Origin: Rhodobacteraceae bacterium HTCC2083
GTDB taxonomy: Bacteria; Pseudomonadota; Alphaproteobacteria; Rhodobacterales; Rhodobacteraceae
Direction: 5' to 3'
Assembly (NCBI GenBank): GCA_000156115.1
Contig: DS995276.1
Location: 1,844,476 to 1,908,475, forward strand
DNA length: 64,000 nucleotides
Every line of letters begins with the position of its first letter. Position 1 is the first letter of the stretch. The notes under the pieces were generated by a model. It made no database searches and had not been told where the DNA came from. It saw only the letters and a list, made by a program, of their open reading frames with translations. Shown one piece after another: positions 61,436-64,000 of the stretch. Position numbers and translations under genes: made by a program.

Positions 61436-63217
61436 TTAGAATTGAGCGGCGTCCAGACCCATCACCGTGTCCGCACCGCTTTGGATGCGTGTCAGATGAA
61501 GGGCAGTGGCTGGCAGTTGACGTGCCATATAGTAACGGCCCGTTGTGAGCTTCGTCTCGTGGAACGCTGCGTCCGAAGCACCATTTGCCAGCGCTTCGCG
61601 GGAGGCTTTGCCCATACGCGCCCACATCAGACCCAAACACACGTGGCCAAACATATGCATGAAATCGTTGGCCCCTGCCAAAGCGTGGTTCGGGTTCTTC
61701 ATACCGTTTTGCATGAAATACATGCCAGCCGCTTGAAGGTCCTTGGAGGACGCTTTCAAAGGTTCAATGAACTCCGCGTCATAAGCGTCATCTTGGCCCG
61801 CGTTCTCTTTGCAGAACGTTTTCACCAGATCAAAGAACGCCATCACGTGTTTGCCGCCGTCTTGCGCTAGCTTACGACCAACAAGGTCCAAAGCCTGAAC
61901 ACCGTTCGCACCCTCATAGATCATCGCAATGCGGGCATCGCGTGTATATTGCGACATGCCCCACTCTTCAATGTAGCCGTGACCGCCGTAGATCTGCTGC
62001 GCCTTCACGGTCATGTCGTAACCTTGATCGGTTAGGAACCCTTTGATTACAGGGGTCAGCAAGGACACCAAACCGTCCGCGTCTTTGTCGCCAGAGCGAT
62101 GCGCATCGTCGATCATCGTCGCGCCCCATAACAGGAACGCACGCGCGCCTTCGGTAAAGCTTTTCTGATCCATTAAAGACCGGCGAATATCGGGATGCAC
62201 AATCAGTGGATCAGCCGGGCCACCCGGGTTTTCGGTCCCTGTCACAGCGCGTCCTTGCAAACGGTCTTTCGCATAATCTACCGCGTTTTGGTATGCGGCA
62301 TCCGCTTGCGCGAGACCTTGCATGCCCACGCCCAAACGCGCTTCGTTCATCATGGTGAACATCGCACGCATGCCTTTGTGCTCATCGCCCAAAAGGTAAC
62401 CAGTCGCTTCGTCATAGTTCATCACGCATGTGGAATTGCCGTGGATACCCATCTTTTCCTCGATTGAGCCAACAGCAACACCGTTGCGCGCACCCAAAGA
62501 ACCATCTTCGTTTATGTTGAACTTTGGCACGATGAAAAGCGACACGCCTTTGATGCCCTCTGGACCGCCTTCGATTTTGGCGAGAACCAAGTGGATGATA
62601 TTATCGGCCATGTCATGCTCACCGGATGAGATGAAAATCTTCTGGCCGGAAATCTTGTAAGAGCCATCGTCCTGCGGCGCGGCTTTCGTCCGCATCAGGC
62701 CAAGGTCTGTGCCGCAATGTGGCTCCGTGAGGTTCATAGTGCCGGTCCATTCGCACGACACCATGTTGGGCAAGTATTTGTCTTTCTGTTCGTCCGTGCC
62801 ATGCGCGAGAATTGCGGAGGCTGCGCCGTGGGTAAGGCCTTGATACATCGTGAACGCTTGGTTCGACGCGGAGAACAATTCGCCCACAGCCGTACCCATC
62901 AAGGCTGGCATGTTTTGGCCGCCGTATTGCTCTGGCATGTCCAGACCGGTCCAGCCGCCTTCTTTCACTTGATCAAACGCTGCTTTAAAACCTGTCGGCG
63001 TGCGCACGACGCCGTTTTCTAACGTGCAGCCTTCTTTGTCGCCCACCACATTCAAGGGGTGCAGCACGTCCGTGCAAATCTTGCCCGCTTCTTCAAGAAC
63101 GGCACCTGTGAAATCGGACTCCAGCTCGTCATAGCCAGGAATGCCGGTCTCTGTCGCTTTCAACACACCATGAATGATGAACTGAAGATCTTTTGTTGGG
63201 GCTGTATAACGGGGCAT
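61436..63217 (-). CDS. Acyl-CoA dehydrogenase, long form (DmdC/FadE12-like)
   Basis: A 593-residue dehydrogenase of the roughly 600-residue group with an extra C-terminal domain. '[19 protein letters not shown]', '[20 protein letters not shown]', '[19 protein letters not shown]' and '[20 protein letters not shown]' are typical. The group includes DmdC for methylmercaptopropionyl-CoA and unspecified fatty acyl enzymes; this copy belongs to a paralogue near beta-oxidation genes. The MerR regulator is encoded 62 bases upstream. Confidence 0.9.
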   Translation of the reverse strand: MPRYTAPTKDLQFIIHGVLKATETGIPGYDELESDFTGAVLEEAGKICTDVLHPLNVVGDKEGCTLENGVVRTPTGFKAAFDQVKEGGWTGLDMPEQYGGQNMPALMGTAVGELFSASNQAFTMYQGLTHGAASAILAHGTDEQKDKYLPNMVSCEWTGTMNLTEPHCGTDLGLMRTKAAPQDDGSYKISGQKIFISSGEHDMADNIIHLVLAKIEGGPEGIKGVSLFIVPKFNINEDGSLGARNGVAVGSIEEKMGIHGNSTCVMNYDEATGYLLGDEHKGMRAMFTMMNEARLGVGMQGLAQADAAYQNAVDYAKDRLQGRAVTGTENPGGPADPLIVHPDIRRSLMDQKSFTEGARAFLLWGATMIDDAHRSGDKDADGLVSLLTPVIKGFLTDQGYDMTVKAQQIYGGHGYIEEWGMSQYTRDARIAMIYEGANGVQALDLVGRKLAQDGGKHVMAFFDLVKTFCKENAGQDDAYDAEFIEPLKASSKDLQAAGMYFMQNGMKNPNHALAGANDFMHMFGHVCLGLMWARMGKASREALANGASDAAFHETKLTTGRYYMARQLPATALHLTRIQSGADTVMGLDAAQF

Positions 63218-63279
63218 GGGCCACTCCCTATTCGGTCAAATTCGATGGTTCAGTAGTCAATTGAGTCTAGGCGGCCGAA

Positions 63280-63687
63280 TTATTCGGCAACTTTACGTGT
63301 CTGGTTCTTGGAGCCGAACATCTTCTCCCACAACTTGATCCGCTCCCGCAGGTCATCAATCGCGCTTTCGAGTTCGTCTCGTTGTCCTTCAAGATCGGAC
63401 AAACGATCACGAGCGATTTCAAGCGTGCTGTTCATCTGTGTCTGTTGCTGATCGCCGACATGATAGAGGTCGAGCAGCTGGCGGATCTCTTCCAATTTGA
63501 AGCCAAAACGCTTGCCACGCAGAATCAGCTTAAGCCGAGCGCGGTCGCGTTTGGTGAACAAGCGCTTCTGCCCGTCACGTTCTGGAAAGAGAAGCTCTTT
63601 CGCTTCGTAAAATCGCAATGTGCGTGGTGTTACGTCGAACGCGTCACACATCTCTCGGATCGTCATTTTTGTTTCAGTCGGTTGCAT
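63280..63687 (-). CDS. LiuR-like MerR-family regulator
   Basis: A 135-residue MerR protein. The winged helix reads 'MTIREMCDAFDVTPRTLRF' and 'YEAKELLFPERDGQKRLFTK', with 'RLKLILRGKRFGFKLEEI' next, and the C-terminal coiled coil is 'LEIARDRLSDLEGQRDEL'. No metal-binding cysteines are present. LiuR-type MerR proteins control branched-chain amino-acid and fatty-acid degradation, which suits its place at the head of the beta-oxidation block. ATG at 63666 is an alternative start. Confidence 0.87.
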   Translation of the reverse strand: MQPTETKMTIREMCDAFDVTPRTLRFYEAKELLFPERDGQKRLFTKRDRARLKLILRGKRFGFKLEEIRQLLDLYHVGDQQQTQMNSTLEIARDRLSDLEGQRDELESAIDDLRERIKLWEKMFGSKNQTRKVAE

Positions 63688-63775
63688 AATGTCTCACCCA
63701 TCTTGGTGTCAGTTGAGTACATCTGAGGTCTTGAGCATCCATTACAACGAAATCTTAGGTTACGTAGATAGTACG

Positions 63776-63800
63776 TTACGTCAAATATAAGTTGACGTAA
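63776..63800. promoter_or_regulatory. TTACGTCA inverted repeat upstream of the MerR gene
   Basis: TTACGTCA (63776-63783) and TGACGTAA (63793-63800) form perfect 8-bp arms around nine A/T-rich bases, and another TTACGT lies at 63760-63765. ACGT-centred repeats are the expected shape of LiuR-like operators, and the site is about 90 bases before the MerR start. It is probably the autoregulatory or operon operator; inferred. Confidence 0.65.
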
Positions 63801-63903
63801 TTTACACCTAGGTAATGCTGCAACTGCAAAAAATGCGGGAAAGACTTGGCAAATCGCGCCAAAAAACAGGCTCATCCGGCCGCAAAGATGTAAATTTGGG
63901 TGC

Positions 63904-64000
63904 TTAAGCGAGCTTTTTGGTGGTCTCTTCACGCAGAGTGCGTAGCTCTTTGATCGCGTCGCTCAGCTGCTCTGCCTGCTCTTCAAGTTCCACCAATTGA
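63904..64000 (-). CDS. C-terminal end of a coiled-coil protein, possibly a second MerR regulator
   Basis: The last 31 codons of a gene entering from the right: 'QLVELEEQAEQLSDAIKEL' then 'LREETTKKLA' before TAA at 63904. This heptad-rich end is like the C-terminal helix of a MerR-family regulator, and tandem MerR genes occur at this locus in related bacteria, but too little is visible to decide. Confidence 0.5.
   Translation of the reverse strand, partial: QLVELEEQAEQLSDAIKELRTLREETTKKLA

Noticed and set aside
1-64000. CRISPR array, insertion sequence or prophage
   Set aside because: No spaced direct repeats, transposase motifs or phage proteins were found on either strand.

Overview
This window reads as a chromosomal segment of a Rhodobacterales (Roseobacter-group) alphaproteobacterium. 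The support is the gene families and their local order: a RutR-governed reductive pyrimidine-degradation locus, yidC-MOSC-engB, pyrB with a dihydroorotase-like partner and plsY, DUF465-purE-purK, Hsp20-DUF1150, prpE, a malic enzyme fused to a phosphotransacetylase-like domain, and a beta-oxidation block ending in a LiuR-like MerR regulator. The genus cannot be fixed from sequence reading alone; the moderate G+C and the number of decayed genes would suit an Octadecabacter-like roseobacter, but that is a guess. No rRNA, tRNA, CRISPR array, insertion sequence or phage gene was seen.

Layout. 1-7.4 kb: divergent rutR (cut by the window edge) and a pyrimidine catabolic/uptake operon (beta-ureidopropionase-type hydrolase, dihydropyrimidinase, ABC ATPase, a GNAT acetyltransferase, two permeases, a binding protein), with a clear RutR palindrome between them. 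7.4-12.3 kb: yidC-MOSC-engB and an EAL phosphodiesterase. 12.5-19.1 kb: gshA, then a minus-strand unit pyrB, tail-anchored protein, 32-residue membrane peptide, frameshifted PH-like membrane protein, metal-ligand-less dihydroorotase homologue, plsY and an MFS protein. 19.2-26.3 kb: family-4-like uracil-DNA glycosylase with moaB, an RND efflux pair and a DsbD-alpha-like protein. 26.4-35 kb: housekeeping (yqgE, purEK, hsp20, glyA, nadK) with a DUF817 pseudogene. 35-39.5 kb: prpE and maeB, with TTTGCAAA repeats upstream of prpE that resemble PccR/ScfR sites. 39.7-45.3 kb: a nucleoside salvage operon (VOC-cupin protein, cdd, deoA, deoB, add, upp). 45.4-54.7 kb: an accessory zone with a SPOR protein, a degenerate M48-like protein, a decayed P450 and AraC regulator, an acyl-CoA ligase, EamA transporter, sulfotransferase, an unidentified decayed frame and an anchored glycoside hydrolase. 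55-64 kb: a beta-oxidation cluster (fadB/J-like, NTF2-like, thiolase, GST, two acyl-CoA dehydrogenases, a 70-residue protein) and its MerR regulator.

How the genes fit together. Pyrimidines recur: base degradation and uptake (0.6-7.3 kb), de novo synthesis (15.7-19.1 kb), uracil excision (19.2 kb) and nucleoside salvage (40-45 kb). Carbon entry through acyl-CoA is the second theme: propionate activation, malic enzyme, one acyl-CoA ligase and a beta-oxidation block. The observations most worth checking are the dihydroorotase homologue lacking its metal ligands, the divergent P450/AraC wreck whose P450 frame still overlaps the next gene by ATGA, an 87-nt multi-stem palindromic element between the beta-oxidation genes, the PccR-like sites before prpE, and the VOC-cupin protein coupled to the nucleoside genes. 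No clear-cut new defence or biosynthetic system was found.
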